Shown here: piece by piece, positions 54,061 through 64,000 of the stretch
Numbering within the stretch: position 1 is the stretch's first letter
Layout: every line of letters begins with the position of its first letter
Assembly: GCA_003354135.1 (NCBI GenBank)
Contig: PIVK01000007.1
Span: 1-64,000, forward strand
DNA: 64,000 nucleotides
DNA from: Rhodospirillales bacterium
GTDB lineage: Bacteria; Pseudomonadota; Alphaproteobacteria; Rhodospirillales; GLO-3
Direction: 5' to 3'
Program-made: the position numbers and the translations under genes
The notes under the pieces: generated by a model
The model's database searches: none
What the model was told of the DNA's origin: nothing
The model's input: the letters and a program-made list of their open reading frames with translations, nothing else

Positions 54061-55467
54061 GTGGCAAAGGGGGCGGCTGGATTGAAGTATCGTATATCTG
54101 CCCTTTTTGGCCTTGTCGTGGGTGTCGGTTTCGCGTGGCCGGCCCATGCCCAGTCCCTGGAAGAGGCCCTGATCACGGCTTATGCGAACAATCCCACCAT
54201 TGATGCCGAGCGCGCCAAGGTGCGTTCGACGGACGAGGGCGTGTCTCAGGCATTGTCCGGCTGGCGCCCGAACATCGGGTTTACGGCGAGCCAGGGCTGG
54301 AAGTCTTATTACTCTGCGGACGCCATCGACGAGTACAGCACCCTCCATCCCCAGACCTGGGCGCTTAAGCTAAGCCAGAACATCTTCGAGGGCGGGCAGA
54401 CCGTCGCGGGCACCGCAAAGGCCGAGGATGTCGTTAAGGCGGGACGCTACCTGCTGGATTCGGCCGAGCAGACCATCTTGCTTAACGCCGCTACCGCCTA
54501 TATGGACGTGGTGCGCGAGCAGGCGACACTGGAACTCAACATCAAAAACGAACAGGTGCTGCGCCGCCAGCTCGAAGCGTCCCGCGACCGCTTTCGGGTC
54601 GGCGAGATCACACGCACCGATGTCCACCAGGCCGAGGCTCGCAGGGCCCGTGCTGCGGCCGACCGCATTCAGGCCGAGAACAACCTGGAGGCCTCCCGCG
54701 CCACCTACCAGAACCACGTCGGCATGGTTCCGGAAAAGCTGACGCGGCCTGCCCCGATCACCGACCTGCCCGTCTCCAAGAAGGACGCGGTCGATATTGC
54801 GATCCGGAATTACCCCCTCGTCATGGCCTCCACCTATGGTGCGGCCTCTCTGGAGGATGAGGTGGATCGGTTGCGGGGCATTTTGCTGCCGAGTCTGGAT
54901 TTTTCTGCGGGTCTCACCCAGACCTGGGAGAGTTCTTCGGAAGATGGCCACACCCACGCATACGAAGCTAAGTTTACGCTGACCGTTCCCATCTACCAAC
55001 AGGGCGCCGTCTACTCGCAACTGCGTGCGGCGCGCCAGTTGGCGGCGGAAGCCCGGCACAAGATCGACGCGAGGCGCCGGGACGCCCGCGAGAAGGCGGC
55101 CCGCGCCTGGGAGGCCGTGGAATCGGCCCGCGCCCAGATCGAATCCTATAATGCGCAGATCAGGGCGACGCAAGTCGCCCAGAAAGGCGTCGAGCGCGAG
55201 GCCGCCGTTGGCTCACGCACGGTGCTCGATGTGCTTGACGCAGAGCAGGAGGTTCTAGACGCCAAGGTCAGTCTGGTTAGTGCCCAACGCAACGAGATGG
55301 TCGCCATCTTCGAACTCAAGGAGGCCATGGGGGATATGACGGCGGCGAAGATGAACCTGAGAGTCGACCTTTATGATCCGACGGCGCACTACAACGAAGT
55401 GCGCGACAAGTGGTTCGGCGGTCGCAGCACGGGACACGAGAGCGGTCCAGAGGTGGAAGTCGAGTAG
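54061..55467 (+). CDS. tolC: TolC-family outer-membrane channel protein
   Basis: The 468 residues start at GTG 54061 behind GGGAGGGA, with a signal peptide (SALFGLVVGVGFAWPAHAQ). Two TolC repeats follow: LEEALITAYANNPTIDAERA... and a second half with AVDIAIRNYPLVMASTYG. The helices are rich in Ala and Arg as usual. It provides the outer-membrane exit for type I secretion and drug efflux, and can serve the ABC/HlyD pair 5 kb to the left. popZ follows after 100 bp. Confidence 0.92.
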   Translation: MAKGAAGLKYRISALFGLVVGVGFAWPAHAQSLEEALITAYANNPTIDAERAKVRSTDEGVSQALSGWRPNIGFTASQGWKSYYSADAIDEYSTLHPQTWALKLSQNIFEGGQTVAGTAKAEDVVKAGRYLLDSAEQTILLNAATAYMDVVREQATLELNIKNEQVLRRQLEASRDRFRVGEITRTDVHQAEARRARAAADRIQAENNLEASRATYQNHVGMVPEKLTRPAPITDLPVSKKDAVDIAIRNYPLVMASTYGAASLEDEVDRLRGILLPSLDFSAGLTQTWESSSEDGHTHAYEAKFTLTVPIYQQGAVYSQLRAARQLAAEARHKIDARRRDAREKAARAWEAVESARAQIESYNAQIRATQVAQKGVEREAAVGSRTVLDVLDAEQEVLDAKVSLVSAQRNEMVAIFELKEAMGDMTAAKMNLRVDLYDPTAHYNEVRDKWFGGRSTGHESGPEVEVE

Positions 55468-55567
55468 GCCACGTGGGCCATGATGGAAAAAAAAGGGGGG
55501 TAAGGCTTGGCGTCTCGGATTTAGTCATTTAAGGTGACCTGATCGGAGACCCTAGCCGGCGAGATCC

Positions 55568-56206
55568 ATGGCGGAAGAAGACGTCCAAACAGCGGAGGCC
55601 ACCGACGAGGCTTCTGAGCCTTCGATGGAGGACATCCTAGCCTCCATCCGTCGGATTCTGTCCGAGGACGAGGAGGCTGAAGCCGAGGCCGAAGAGCCCC
55701 GTGCCCCGGAACCCGAGCCGGAACCCGAGCCCGAGCCGGAACCTGAACCCGAGCCGGAACCCGAGCCCGAGCCGGAACCCGGGCCCGAGCCCGAGCCCGA
55801 GCCGGAACCTGAGCCGGAACCCGAGCCGGAACCCGAGCCCGAGCCGGAACCCGGGCCCGAGCCCGAGCCGGAACCCGAGCCGGAGCCCATGCCGGAGGCG
55901 GAGGATATTCTGGAACTCACTGCGGCAATGGTTGCTGCGCCTGAGCCCGCAGCCCACATTATCTCAGACGTTACGGCCCAGACCTCCACCGACGTACTGA
56001 CGGAACTGGCCAAGGCCATCCTCGACCAGCGCGACCTTAAGATCAGCGGTGGGGGCGGGGCGTCGACGGTGGAGGGTATCGTCCGCGAAATGCTGCGTCC
56101 CATGCTCAGCGAGTGGCTGGACCGCAACCTGCCCTACCTCATCAAGCGTTTGGTCAAGAAGGAAATCGACCGCATGATCACCCGGGCCGAGCGCCTGGAG
56201 GATTGA
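55568..56206 (+). CDS. popZ: PopZ, polar organizing protein (DUF2497)
   Basis: The 212 residues have the PopZ N-terminal helix [20 protein letters not shown] (about 17-36). A long, acidic, proline-rich linker follows (about 47-107) made of Glu-Pro repeats, then the C-terminal oligomerisation helices ([37 protein letters not shown]). PopZ forms a polar condensate that binds ParB and the chromosome origin. The linker is unusually regular here. The pcm-tolC-popZ-valS order is conserved in the class. Confidence 0.93.
   Translation: MAEEDVQTAEATDEASEPSMEDILASIRRILSEDEEAEAEAEEPRAPEPEPEPEPEPEPEPEPEPEPEPEPGPEPEPEPEPEPEPEPEPEPEPEPGPEPEPEPEPEPMPEAEDILELTAAMVAAPEPAAHIISDVTAQTSTDVLTELAKAILDQRDLKISGGGGASTVEGIVREMLRPMLSEWLDRNLPYLIKRLVKKEIDRMITRAERLED
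55709..55889. repeat. Glu-Pro coding tandem repeat in popZ
   Basis: About 30 GAR-CCN units, arranged in longer near-identical blocks (GAACCCGAGCCG, GAGCCCGAGCCG), code the PopZ linker. The DNA is prone to slippage and length change in steps of six bases. Confidence 0.85.
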
Positions 56207-56299
56207 CGCACCGGCCTTCGGGCCGTAATACCCCACACGGCCGGTCCAGCACCGGTCGTGATGCGTTTCTGGCCCCCCGAGACAAGAGGTTCCCCGGCG

Positions 56300-59041
56300 A
56301 TGCTGGACAAGACCTACAGCCCCGGCGACATTGAAAAAAAGCACTATCAGGCCTGGGAGGACTCCGGGGCCTTCAAGTGCGGCGGACCGGAGGATGCGGA
56401 GCGCTATACCATCGTCATCCCGCCGCCCAACGTCACGGGCAGCCTGCACATGGGCCATGCGCTCAACAACACGCTGCAGGATATTCTGATCCGCTACCAC
56501 CGGATGAAGGGGTTCGACGTTTTGTGGCAGCCGGGCATGGACCATGCCGGCATCGCGACTCAGATGGTGGTCGAGCGCCAGATGGAGAAGGAAGGTCTGA
56601 TCCGTCACGACCTGGGCCGGGACGCCTTCATCGACCGGGTCTGGAAATGGAAGGCGGAATCGGGCGGCACCATCACCGGCCAGCTCCGCCGTCTGGGCGC
56701 GTCCTGCGACTGGTCGCGCGAACGCTTCACCATGGACGAGGGTCTGTCGGCAGCGGTGCGCAAGGTCTTCGTCGAGCTTTACAAGCAGGGCCTCATCTAC
56801 CGTGACAAGAAGCTGGTCAACTGGGACCCGCTGCTGCACACGGCGATCTCGGACCTGGAGGTCGAGCAGCGCGAGACGGTCGGCAAGATGTGGTACTTCA
56901 AGTATCCGCTGGAAGACGACCCGGACCGTCACGTCATCGTCGGCACCACCCGGCCCGAGACCATGCTGGGCGATACCGCCGTTGCCGTGCACCCGGACGA
57001 CGACCGCTATACCGACCTGGTGGGCAAATATGTCATCCTGCCCATCGTCGGGCGGCGTATCCCCATCGTGGCCGACGACTACGCCGATCCCGAAAAGGGA
57101 TCGGGGGCGGTGAAGATCACCCCTGCGCACGACTTCAACGACTTCGAGGTCGGCAAGCGAGCCAGGCTCCAGGTCATCAACGTGCTCGACTTCGAGGCCA
57201 AGGTCCGGGCCGATGAGGTCGAGGTATGGTGCTGGACCGAAAGCGCGTCCGGCGCCATGACGGTGACCGCCGAAACGGGCGAGGAGGGCGGCCGGCTCTC
57301 AGAGCGCCTGCCCGAGCACCTGCGCGGCCTCGACCGTTTCGAAGCCCGTGACGCGGTGGTCAAGGACATGGAACGCCTGGGACTCCTGGACAAGATCGAG
57401 GAGAACCCAATGACGGCCCCTTACGGCGACCGTTCGGGCGTGGTGATCGAGCCCTGGCTGACCGACCAGTGGTTCGTCGATGCCGCCAAGCTGGCCGGTC
57501 CGGCCATCGAGGCGGTTGAGACCGGCAAGACCGTCTTTGTACCCAAACAGTGGGAGAAGACTTACTTCGAATGGATGCGTAACATCCAGCCCTGGTGTAT
57601 CTCGCGCCAGATCTGGTGGGGACACCAGATCCCGGCTTGGTTCGGCCCCGATGGCGAGATTTTCGTCGAACTGAGCGAAGAGGAGGCCGTTGCGGCCGCC
57701 AAGGCCCAGGGCGTGACACAACTGACGCGCGACGAGGATGTGCTGGACACTTGGTTCAGTTCGGCGCTCTGGCCCTTCTCGACCTTGGGCTGGCCGGCTG
57801 ACGTGCCCGAAGTTCCACGCTACTACCCCACCGACGTTCTGGTCACGGGGTTCGACATCATCTTCTTCTGGGTGGCACGCATGATGATGATGGGCCTCCA
57901 TTTCATGGGAGAGGCGCCCTTCCACACGGTCTACGTCCACGCCCTTGTGCGCGACGAAAAGGGCCAGAAGATGTCCAAGTCCAAGGGCAACGTCATTGAT
58001 CCGGTGCATCTGATCGACAAATACGGCGCCGACGCGGCGCGTTTCACGCTCACCGCCTTCGCGGCCCAGGGGCGCGACGTCAAGATGTCCGAGAGCCGGG
58101 TCGAAGGCTACCGCAACTTCTGCACCAAGCTCTGGAATGCGGCCAGATTCTGCCAGATGAACGGCTGCGAGCCCGACCCGGGCTTCGATCCCGGTGCCGT
58201 CGAGCGGACGGTCAACAAGTGGATCGTCGGCAAGGTCAAGGAGACGGCGGACGCCATGGAGCGCGCGCTCGGCGCCTATCGCTTCAACGACTTGGCCTCG
58301 GCGGTCTACCAGTTCACATGGGGCACCTTCTGCGACTGGTATCTGGAGTTCGCCAAGCCCATCCTGCAGGGCGATGATGCGGCGGCACAGGCGGAAGCGC
58401 GGGCCACCGCTGCCTGGGTGCTGGACCAGATTCTCCACCTCATGCATCCCATCATGCCCTTCATCACCGAGGAGTTGTGGGAAAGCCTGGCACCTGACCG
58501 CTCTCATGCGCTGATTTCCGGGCGCTGGCCGGACCTCGCCGCGAGCCTCATCGATGCCAATGTCGAGGCCGAGATGGACTGGGTGGTGCGGCTGGTGTCC
58601 GCGGTGCGTTCGGTGCGTTCGGAAATGAACGTGCCGCCCGGGGCCGAATTGCCGGTCACGCTGGCCGGGGCCAACCAGGCAACCCGGGGTCGCATGGAGG
58701 CCCATGCCGACCTTATCAAACGCTTGGCCCGGGTCTCGAACCTCGCGGACGAGGATGCCGGCTGGGTCGCCGAGGGCACCATCCAGACGGTGCTGGACGA
58801 GGCGACGGTGTTTGTCTCGGTCGCCGACTTCATCGACGTCGCCGCCGAGAAGGCCCGGCTGGAGAAGGAGATCAAGAAGCTCGACGGCGAGATCACCGGT
58901 TATGACAAAAAACTCGCCAACAAGAATTTCACCGACAAGGCCCCGGTGGCGGTGGTCGAGATCCAGCGGGAACGCCGGGCCGAAGCGGTGGATGCCCGCG
59001 ACAAGCTGGCGGCGGCGCTGGAGCGGCTGCAGGCCATCTAA
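56300..59041 (+). CDS. valS: Valyl-tRNA synthetase
   Basis: The 913-residue class I synthetase has the HIGH-type motif [16 protein letters not shown] (about 40), the CP1 editing domain, [12 protein letters not shown] near 555, and a C-terminal coiled coil (about 860-912, [16 protein letters not shown]). Start 56300 is preceded by AGAGG; a GTG/ATG-type start at 56258 would add residues without homology. It charges tRNA-Val. An intrinsic terminator lies 80 bases downstream. Confidence 0.97.
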   Translation: MLDKTYSPGDIEKKHYQAWEDSGAFKCGGPEDAERYTIVIPPPNVTGSLHMGHALNNTLQDILIRYHRMKGFDVLWQPGMDHAGIATQMVVERQMEKEGLIRHDLGRDAFIDRVWKWKAESGGTITGQLRRLGASCDWSRERFTMDEGLSAAVRKVFVELYKQGLIYRDKKLVNWDPLLHTAISDLEVEQRETVGKMWYFKYPLEDDPDRHVIVGTTRPETMLGDTAVAVHPDDDRYTDLVGKYVILPIVGRRIPIVADDYADPEKGSGAVKITPAHDFNDFEVGKRARLQVINVLDFEAKVRADEVEVWCWTESASGAMTVTAETGEEGGRLSERLPEHLRGLDRFEARDAVVKDMERLGLLDKIEENPMTAPYGDRSGVVIEPWLTDQWFVDAAKLAGPAIEAVETGKTVFVPKQWEKTYFEWMRNIQPWCISRQIWWGHQIPAWFGPDGEIFVELSEEEAVAAAKAQGVTQLTRDEDVLDTWFSSALWPFSTLGWPADVPEVPRYYPTDVLVTGFDIIFFWVARMMMMGLHFMGEAPFHTVYVHALVRDEKGQKMSKSKGNVIDPVHLIDKYGADAARFTLTAFAAQGRDVKMSESRVEGYRNFCTKLWNAARFCQMNGCEPDPGFDPGAVERTVNKWIVGKVKETADAMERALGAYRFNDLASAVYQFTWGTFCDWYLEFAKPILQGDDAAAQAEARATAAWVLDQILHLMHPIMPFITEELWESLAPDRSHALISGRWPDLAASLIDANVEAEMDWVVRLVSAVRSVRSEMNVPPGAELPVTLAGANQATRGRMEAHADLIKRLARVSNLADEDAGWVAEGTIQTVLDEATVFVSVADFIDVAAEKARLEKEIKKLDGEITGYDKKLANKNFTDKAPVAVVEIQRERRAEAVDARDKLAAALERLQAI

Positions 59042-59121
59042 TCCCTCTCGTCCCTTCGTGGGGGAGGTCGAGAGCCGTGGGGCCGGTCAGCCTGGGAGGT
59101 TACAGCCCGCAACTGATCAAC

Positions 59122-59145
59122 AAGGGGCCTTATGGCCTTTTTTTT
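59122..59145 (+). terminator. Intrinsic terminator after valS
   Basis: AAGGGGCC and GGCCTTTT pair (two G-U pairs) over a TTAT loop, with a T run of eight. Confidence 0.75.
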
Positions 59146-59244
59146 CGTGTAAAAATGGGCGCGCCTGTCTCCCAAAATGGTGTATGTTCTATTATTAATC
59201 ATTCCTGTGAGCCAAGCTCTCTATATGGTGGAGTCTGTTCAGCA

Positions 59245-60468
59245 ATGCCCCTCATTTCGATTTGGACATCAAACCCAAGTGCGGTAATGGACTTCACCAT
59301 AGAACAGGTGGTCTCTGCTGCAGGGGATGGGTTTTTGAAAGACGAATCTGAGTGCTCCGTTGAGATCAGGGAGTATATCTCACAGATAACAAGTCAAAAA
59401 ATCGAGACCTATATAAAACACTGCTTATCAAATCCTTTTCAGAAGAGCGGTTTTGTTCTTCAAGATTTAGTAAATGAGCTTGGAAGAAGACTAGAGTTTT
59501 CGGTTGATAATGGCAGATACCAAGGCCGAGTGAATGCGGTCGGTTGTGACGGTGTTTGGACCTCTCCAGAGGGGCAAAGTATTGTTGTTGAAGTTAAAAC
59601 GACGGATGCTTATCGACTGTCGCTGGATGTACTGTCTGAGTATAGGAGAAAACTAATTGAGTCAGATGAAATAACGGATAAATCATCTGTTCTCATAGTT
59701 GTCGGACGAGAGGAAACGGGGGAAATTGAAGCGCAAATTCGAGGTTCTCGGCATGCATGGGATATCCGTCTCATTAGCGCAGATTCATTAATAAATCTTG
59801 TTGGTCTGAAGGAGAATACAGAATATAAAGAAACTGCATTTAATATCAGGAATATTTTTTCTCCTTTGGAGTATACGAGTCTAGACAATATTGTTGATGT
59901 ATTGGTTTCCGTGGCTCGGGATGTTGCGTCGGCCACAGAAAGTGAAGCTGGGGAAACAGGGGGAACTGTTGATTCCGATGACAACTCCGAGAAAGCGAAC
60001 TGGGATTTTACAGATAGTTTGGACCGGCAGCAGCAGAGGGAATCTGCAGTACGTGCAATCAGCAGGAAATTGGAGTCCGGATTGATTAAGAAAGGCGTGG
60101 CCATGTATTGGAATCCTAGCCGAGATATCCGGGTCGCATGTGTAATTTCGAAGCAACATAAAAATAAAGGTGACTCGCTCTATTGGTATGGGTACTCTCC
60201 AGAACAGGACGAATTTCTTGATGAGGGAAATGTGGGTTTTTTTGTTCTCGGATGCATGGATATGGACACTGTTTTTGCCATACCCCTAGATACTCTGAGA
60301 TCGGAGTTGGATTACCTGCATACTACAACCCGGCCTGATGGGCGAAGCCGTTGGCATGTGACGATCGTCGAACCTTCCCCTGGCTCGTATGCATTGAAAA
60401 TTCCCAAGAAAGGCGAGGTCCGTAGCTTGGATGAATTCATTGTCAAGCTACCGGAGATGCATTCCTGA
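59245..60468 (+). CDS. AT-rich PD-(D/E)XK nuclease-like protein
   Basis: From ATG 59245 the protein has 407 residues. A PD-(D/E)XK-type core is visible: VGCDGVWT (Asp102), then IVVEVKTTDAYR (Glu116, Lys118), the pattern of restriction-like endonucleases. The second half is acidic around 240-260 and has a separate domain after 280 (VAMYWNPSRDIRVACVISKQ). Base and codon use are clearly AT-richer than in valS before it and the lipoprotein after it, so it was probably acquired. Its start is uncertain (59287 also possible). I do not recognise a named family; anti-phage defence is one guess. Confidence 0.65.
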   Translation: MPLISIWTSNPSAVMDFTIEQVVSAAGDGFLKDESECSVEIREYISQITSQKIETYIKHCLSNPFQKSGFVLQDLVNELGRRLEFSVDNGRYQGRVNAVGCDGVWTSPEGQSIVVEVKTTDAYRLSLDVLSEYRRKLIESDEITDKSSVLIVVGREETGEIEAQIRGSRHAWDIRLISADSLINLVGLKENTEYKETAFNIRNIFSPLEYTSLDNIVDVLVSVARDVASATESEAGETGGTVDSDDNSEKANWDFTDSLDRQQQRESAVRAISRKLESGLIKKGVAMYWNPSRDIRVACVISKQHKNKGDSLYWYGYSPEQDEFLDEGNVGFFVLGCMDMDTVFAIPLDTLRSELDYLHTTTRPDGRSRWHVTIVEPSPGSYALKIPKKGEVRSLDEFIVKLPEMHS

Positions 60469-60605
60469 GATCGCCTTTGGTTCGGGAGGGGCGTATCCGG
60501 CAGTTGTGATTTCCCTCGCCAACACTTTCTTTACCTTTTCCTGGTCAAATCCACGGTGTAGAGGCGCGAATCGGGTTGCTGCCTATAGGAAGAGGGATTC
60601 AAGAC

Positions 60606-60992
60606 ATGGCTATCAAGGGATGGGGACGTTCGGTGATTCTCGCGGCGCCGCTCTTGGTGATGGGATGCGTCACCATCGATGACCGCTTCGCCGAGACGGC
60701 GCCCAACGAGGTCGACGTTGATGGCAAGACCTACGATGTCCGGGTGATCGAGACCGCTGCGGCGCGCTATGACGTGCAGTCCTTCGAGAAGAACAGGGTC
60801 GTGCATCCCTTCGGCGGCACCCTCGGCTGGAAAGGCCTCTATGACGACGGGGACCCGCAGCGTCACGCGTCACGCGTTGACGCGGCCAAGAAAGTGCTGG
60901 CCGCCAACCACTGCGGCGACAAGGTCCCTTACGTAAAGGCTTACTCTCCGGTGCCCTGGACGGCGCTCCGCGCCAGTTTTATCTGTCTTTAA
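60606..60992 (+). CDS. Small lipoprotein
   Basis: The 128 residues start with a signal sequence (SVILAAPLLVMGC) and lipobox VMGC with Cys20, so the mature protein is lipid-anchored, with about 108 residues (VTIDDRFAETAPNEVDVDGK...). Two more cysteines lie in ANHCGDK and at FICL near the end. No family recognised. ATG 60606 is chosen. Hairpin repeats begin right at its stop. Confidence 0.65.
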   Translation: MAIKGWGRSVILAAPLLVMGCVTIDDRFAETAPNEVDVDGKTYDVRVIETAAARYDVQSFEKNRVVHPFGGTLGWKGLYDDGDPQRHASRVDAAKKVLAANHCGDKVPYVKAYSPVPWTALRASFICL

Positions 60993-60993
60993 A

Positions 60994-61080
60994 GCGAGAG
61001 ACTCGCGGGCTTTAAAGCGAGAGACTCGCGGGCTTTAACGCGAGAGACTCGCGGGCTTTAAGCGAGAGACCCGCAGGGCG
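60994..61080. repeat. Four tandem hairpin repeats (22-23 bp)
   Basis: Copies at 60994-61016, 61017-61039, 61040-61061 and, partly changed, 61062-61080. Each has GCGAG-AGA-CTCGC (a five-base hairpin) followed by GGGCTTT, i.e. a terminator-like unit copied in series between the lipoprotein and the chemotaxis gene. They could be serial terminators, or a protein-binding array. Confidence 0.85.
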
Positions 61081-61105
61081 CGCCATCGATGCGCCCCGAT
61101 CGAGA

Positions 61106-62779
61106 TCAGGCCGTACGAACCTCGTTCACGAAAGCGACCACTTCGTTGTGGAGTTCCTTCGACTCCTGTGACAGCGATGTGGCCGCATTCAACACCTGCT
61201 TGGCTGCCTGACCGGTTTCTCCCGCCGCCTGGGTGACACCGCTGATGTTGGCCGATACCTCCTGAGTACCCGCGGCGGCTTGCTCGATGTTGCGGGCGAT
61301 CTCGCTCGTTGCCGCCCCTTGCTCCTCGACCGCGGCCGCGATGGTCGCCGCGATCTCGTTGACCTGGGAAATTGTGGTGCCGATGCTCCGGATGGCCTCC
61401 ACCGCATCCTGGGTCGCGGTCTGGATGCCGCCGATTTGGGCGCCGATCTCCTCGGTGGCCTTGGCTGTCTGGTTGGCCAGGTTCTTGACCTCGGATGCCA
61501 CCACGGCGAAACCCTTACCCGCATCACCAGCCCGCGCCGCCTCGATTGTGGCGTTCAAGGCCAGAAGGTTGGTCTGCTCGGCAATGTCAGTGATCAGCTC
61601 CACCACTTCGCCGATCTTCTGCGCGGCGTCGGCCAGCCCCTGAACCTTGACGTCGGTCGCCTCGACTTCCTGGACGGCTGCCTTGGAGATATCGGTCGAC
61701 TGGGTGACCTGGCGGCTGATCTCTGCAATGGAGGCCGAAAGCTCGTCGGCGGCCGCGGCCACGGTCTGCACGTTGGTCGATGCCTGCTCGGCGGCCGCGG
61801 CGACGACCGTTGCCTTGACGTTGGCTTGGTCGGCTGCACGCGACAGGGATTGGGCCGAGGAGTGCATTTGCTCCGAGGCCGCTGAAACGGTATCGGCGAT
61901 ATTGCCGACGTGGCTCTCGAAATCGGTGGCCAGACGACCCATGGCGGTCGTGTGTCCGGCCTTGGCCCGCTCTTCGGCATCGATCCGTTCTGCCTCCATC
62001 TTCTTGACCCGGATGGCGTCGTCCTTGAACATCTGGACCATCCTCGCCAGATCGCCGATTTCGTCCTTGTGCTCGGCGGTCGGGATTTCGACCTCGTGAT
62101 CCCCCTTGGCCAGCCGGCGCATGGCCTCGGTCATGGCTGTGACCGGTTTGACGATGCCGCGTGCCGTCAACGGCGCGATCAGGGACAAAACGATGATCGA
62201 AACCGCAGCAACGATGGCACTAACCGTTTCGGTCTTCGTGGAGATATGGTCATAGACCTCATTGGCCTCGGCCATTTCCTTTTGGAGGGATTCCACGATG
62301 GATCTGTAATGCCCGCCCATCGTCGCGATCTGTTTGGCGAGCTTCTTGTCGAGGTCGCGGATCTCCTGCGTTACCCCCTCGCTCTTGCGAAGCAACGGGA
62401 TCAGTTTCTTTTCGAAGGTGGCGACAAGGGCCTGGTAGGCCGTGTCGGCCAGCTTGTTCCATTCCACTTTCTGGGGCGTGTCGGCGGCGAGCGCGACATA
62501 CGCCCGCCCCCTCTCCATCTCGACCTTGAGCCCGTTCCAATCCTTGAGGGCTGCGTTCAAATCCCGGTTGATGATGGAATCGGCGACGATCTGGTGCATC
62601 CGCGGCCCCATGCCCCAGATCTCGGTGAGGCGGACAGCATCCTCTGCCCGCCCGGCGCCCTCGTCCTGAAGATTGGCCAACTCGCGCGTCTCGATCAAAT
62701 TATAGGCGGCCAGACCGGTCAGCACGACGATGGCCATGCCGAACCCAGCGGCCAGCCGCTTTCCAATGGTTAAAGTCAT
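61106..62779 (-). CDS. Methyl-accepting chemotaxis protein
   Basis: The 557 residues have a first helix (about 10-30), a helical periplasmic sensor of about 150 residues (four-helix-bundle type), a second helix near 190 ([16 protein letters not shown]), HAMP ([23 protein letters not shown]), and the MCP signalling hairpin with [30 protein letters not shown] at about 420-450. A short adaptation-helix region is kept. Start 62779 has GGGAGG upstream; a longer frame is open but lacks support. It should talk to CheA and CheW. Confidence 0.92.
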   Translation of the reverse strand: MTLTIGKRLAAGFGMAIVVLTGLAAYNLIETRELANLQDEGAGRAEDAVRLTEIWGMGPRMHQIVADSIINRDLNAALKDWNGLKVEMERGRAYVALAADTPQKVEWNKLADTAYQALVATFEKKLIPLLRKSEGVTQEIRDLDKKLAKQIATMGGHYRSIVESLQKEMAEANEVYDHISTKTETVSAIVAAVSIIVLSLIAPLTARGIVKPVTAMTEAMRRLAKGDHEVEIPTAEHKDEIGDLARMVQMFKDDAIRVKKMEAERIDAEERAKAGHTTAMGRLATDFESHVGNIADTVSAASEQMHSSAQSLSRAADQANVKATVVAAAAEQASTNVQTVAAAADELSASIAEISRQVTQSTDISKAAVQEVEATDVKVQGLADAAQKIGEVVELITDIAEQTNLLALNATIEAARAGDAGKGFAVVASEVKNLANQTAKATEEIGAQIGGIQTATQDAVEAIRSIGTTISQVNEIAATIAAAVEEQGAATSEIARNIEQAAAGTQEVSANISGVTQAAGETGQAAKQVLNAATSLSQESKELHNEVVAFVNEVRTA

Positions 62780-63357
62780 GCCTTTGCCTCCCTTTTTAAT
62801 CGGCCGGCGCCTTCCTGGGCCGTCCCCATGGTACCAAGTCGAAATCGAAATTCCAGAAATGACTTCAATAGCAAAGAAAATGATCCTTTTATGCTGACCA
62901 AAGGTCAAGCGTTGGCATTAATATTTTGCGTGATAATCGGCTGGGGGGGGAGGATTAAAGACATATTCGTTGCGCGGGCTGGAGCGGATCGAGGAAGCCA
63001 TCCGCCTCGTCAAGCAGAGCTGCCGCCTTCTTTAGCGCCGTGGTGCCGGGAACCAGGATCAAGCTCGACATCCTCGCTTCCCACCTGAGCTGCGCCGTCA
63101 AGAAGCTTTCTTGCCTCGGCTCTCTCTCGGATAAGGCCGGGAATTTTTGGGGAATGTCCGGGCGGTTTGCCGGTTGACAACCTGTCCTGATGGTTCAAAG
63201 TACGATTTACGGTTTTCCGATCAGGGTTGTTCGCCTACAATCAAACCCGCATTACGAGAGCCATGAGGGGAATGTCGGCATTAGCCTCGAGCATGTCGGT
63301 TCGAAGCTTTGAGAGAGCAGACAGCACATCTCTCTGCCTGCACCAACGGAGTCTTCA
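62780..63357. other. Gap with a degraded coding remnant
   Basis: Between the divergent chemotaxis gene and the right-edge gene lie 578 bp. Around 62960-63040 a plus-strand frame reads GLERIEEAIRLVKQSCRLL then stops, and another frame continues with AVVPGTRIKLDILASHLSC. This looks like the broken end of a helical protein. The rest holds the two promoters, which I could not place. Confidence 0.35.
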
Positions 63358-64000
63358 ATGATCACCAAATCGCTAAGCGCCAAGATCATCTTAGCCATCT
63401 TCGGCATGATCGCCTTAGCCAACGCCTTCGATTTCACGATCGGGAGTCGAGTCGCCGCGTCGACCAACCGGCAGGTCACAAAACTCGTTGAAGACATTAC
63501 CGCCGCCCTCCAGAGCAAGGACGTCCGGGCGGCCAACCTTTTGAAACAAGGTCTCACGGTACAGAAGGAAAGGCTGTCGGCGAAGCAGGCGGCGGCGGAA
63601 GCCAAGGAAAAGCTTAAGGCCGCGCGTCAGGAGGGCGTGCTCGAGGGGATGCACCATGGCATCGCCACCGCCACGGTCTCCATGGTCCAACAGGCCATGC
63701 TGACCGGCGATGCGGGTGCGGTCGAAGGCATCGTGGAGACCCTGGTCGAAGACGAGAACATCGCAGCGATCAATCTCTGGCGGGTCGACGGTGTGCGGGC
63801 CTTCAAGGACAACAAGACCATCGACTTGATCAATACCTTGATGGAGGACGAGGTCTACGAGCGGCGGGACGAATCCGAACCTGAGGAGATCCCAAGACAG
63901 CGCCGCACTATTTTCGACCGGGCGGTGGCGGAAAAGAACTCGGACCTCAAGCTCGATGGGGCGCTTGAGGTGGAAGGGCAGCAAATCCCCGTTACCTTCA
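63358..64000 (+). CDS. N-terminal part of a membrane sensor protein (runs off the window)
   Basis: About 214 residues are in the window, open to the right end. An N-terminal helix (AKIILAIFGMIALANAFDF, about 8-26) is followed by a helical part with many Ala and Lys (SAKQAAAEAKEKLKAARQEG). The rest looks like a periplasmic sensor domain with DENIAAINLWRVDGVRAFKDN, a stretch common in double-Cache and related sensors of chemotaxis proteins, cyclases and kinases. What it is fused to lies outside. Confidence 0.7.
   Translation, partial: MITKSLSAKIILAIFGMIALANAFDFTIGSRVAASTNRQVTKLVEDITAALQSKDVRAANLLKQGLTVQKERLSAKQAAAEAKEKLKAARQEGVLEGMHHGIATATVSMVQQAMLTGDAGAVEGIVETLVEDENIAAINLWRVDGVRAFKDNKTIDLINTLMEDEVYERRDESEPEEIPRQRRTIFDRAVAEKNSDLKLDGALEVEGQQIPVTF

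Noticed and set aside
57299-58705. 468-codon minus-strand open frame
   Set aside because: Antisense of valS.
60994-61080. CRISPR array
   Set aside because: Units are contiguous without spacers, and only four.

Overview
The window looks like a chromosomal piece of an alphaproteobacterium, most likely of the Rhodospirillales type. The grounds are high GC in most genes, PopZ (polar organizing protein), a paralogue of the alphaproteobacterial F1-ATPase zeta subunit, hopanoid genes, an RpoH sigma factor and the pcm-tolC-popZ-valS gene order. No rRNA or CRISPR array is visible. Two tRNAs (Asn, Cys) are present. Both ends cut through or abut genes: a short gene remnant lies at the left edge and a sensor-type gene runs off the right edge.

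Region 1 (0.5-11.6 kb, mostly minus strand) is a [NiFe]-hydrogenase maturation cluster: hupK, hypA, hypB, a short hypF, hypC, hypD, then hypE and hypX. It is interrupted between hypD and hypE by a zeta-subunit paralogue, a PAS histidine kinase and a small secreted protein behind a structured, terminator-bearing leader. No hydrogenase structural subunits are in the window.

Region 2 (11.7-34.2 kb) is a membrane-lipid region. rimO is followed by hpnH, ispH and an hpnA-like epimerase (minus), then hpnA, a nucleotidyltransferase, an Fe(II)/2-oxoglutarate dioxygenase, a PEP mutase-nucleotidyltransferase fusion, phosphonopyruvate decarboxylase and a CDP-alcohol phosphotransferase (plus). A second CDP-alcohol phosphotransferase lies on the minus strand. 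After a small accessory island (23.5-27.1 kb: phage-like remnants, a pentapeptide-repeat protein and four unrecognised minus-strand genes) come hpnN, a third CDP-alcohol phosphotransferase and an HpnL-like membrane protein, then two MlaC/HpnM-like periplasmic proteins and an MlaA-like protein. My reading is that hopanoid synthesis and export and the making of a phosphonate lipid headgroup are encoded together.

Region 3 (34.4-45.4 kb) holds rpoH, a SAM hydroxide adenosyltransferase, an MBL-fold hydrolase and a second-messenger group: a Cache-like/HAMP/GGDEF cyclase, a coiled-coil protein overlapping a GAF-GAF-PAS adenylate/guanylate cyclase, and a CHASE2 cyclase. Region 4 (45.5-52.2 kb) holds a type I secretion ABC transporter and adaptor, a MotA/MotB-like stator pair and four small proteins. 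Region 5 (52.8-64 kb) has the tRNAs, pcm, tolC (possible outer-membrane partner of the type I system), popZ, valS, an AT-rich PD-(D/E)XK nuclease-like gene, a lipoprotein, a methyl-accepting chemotaxis protein and the partial gene at the right end.
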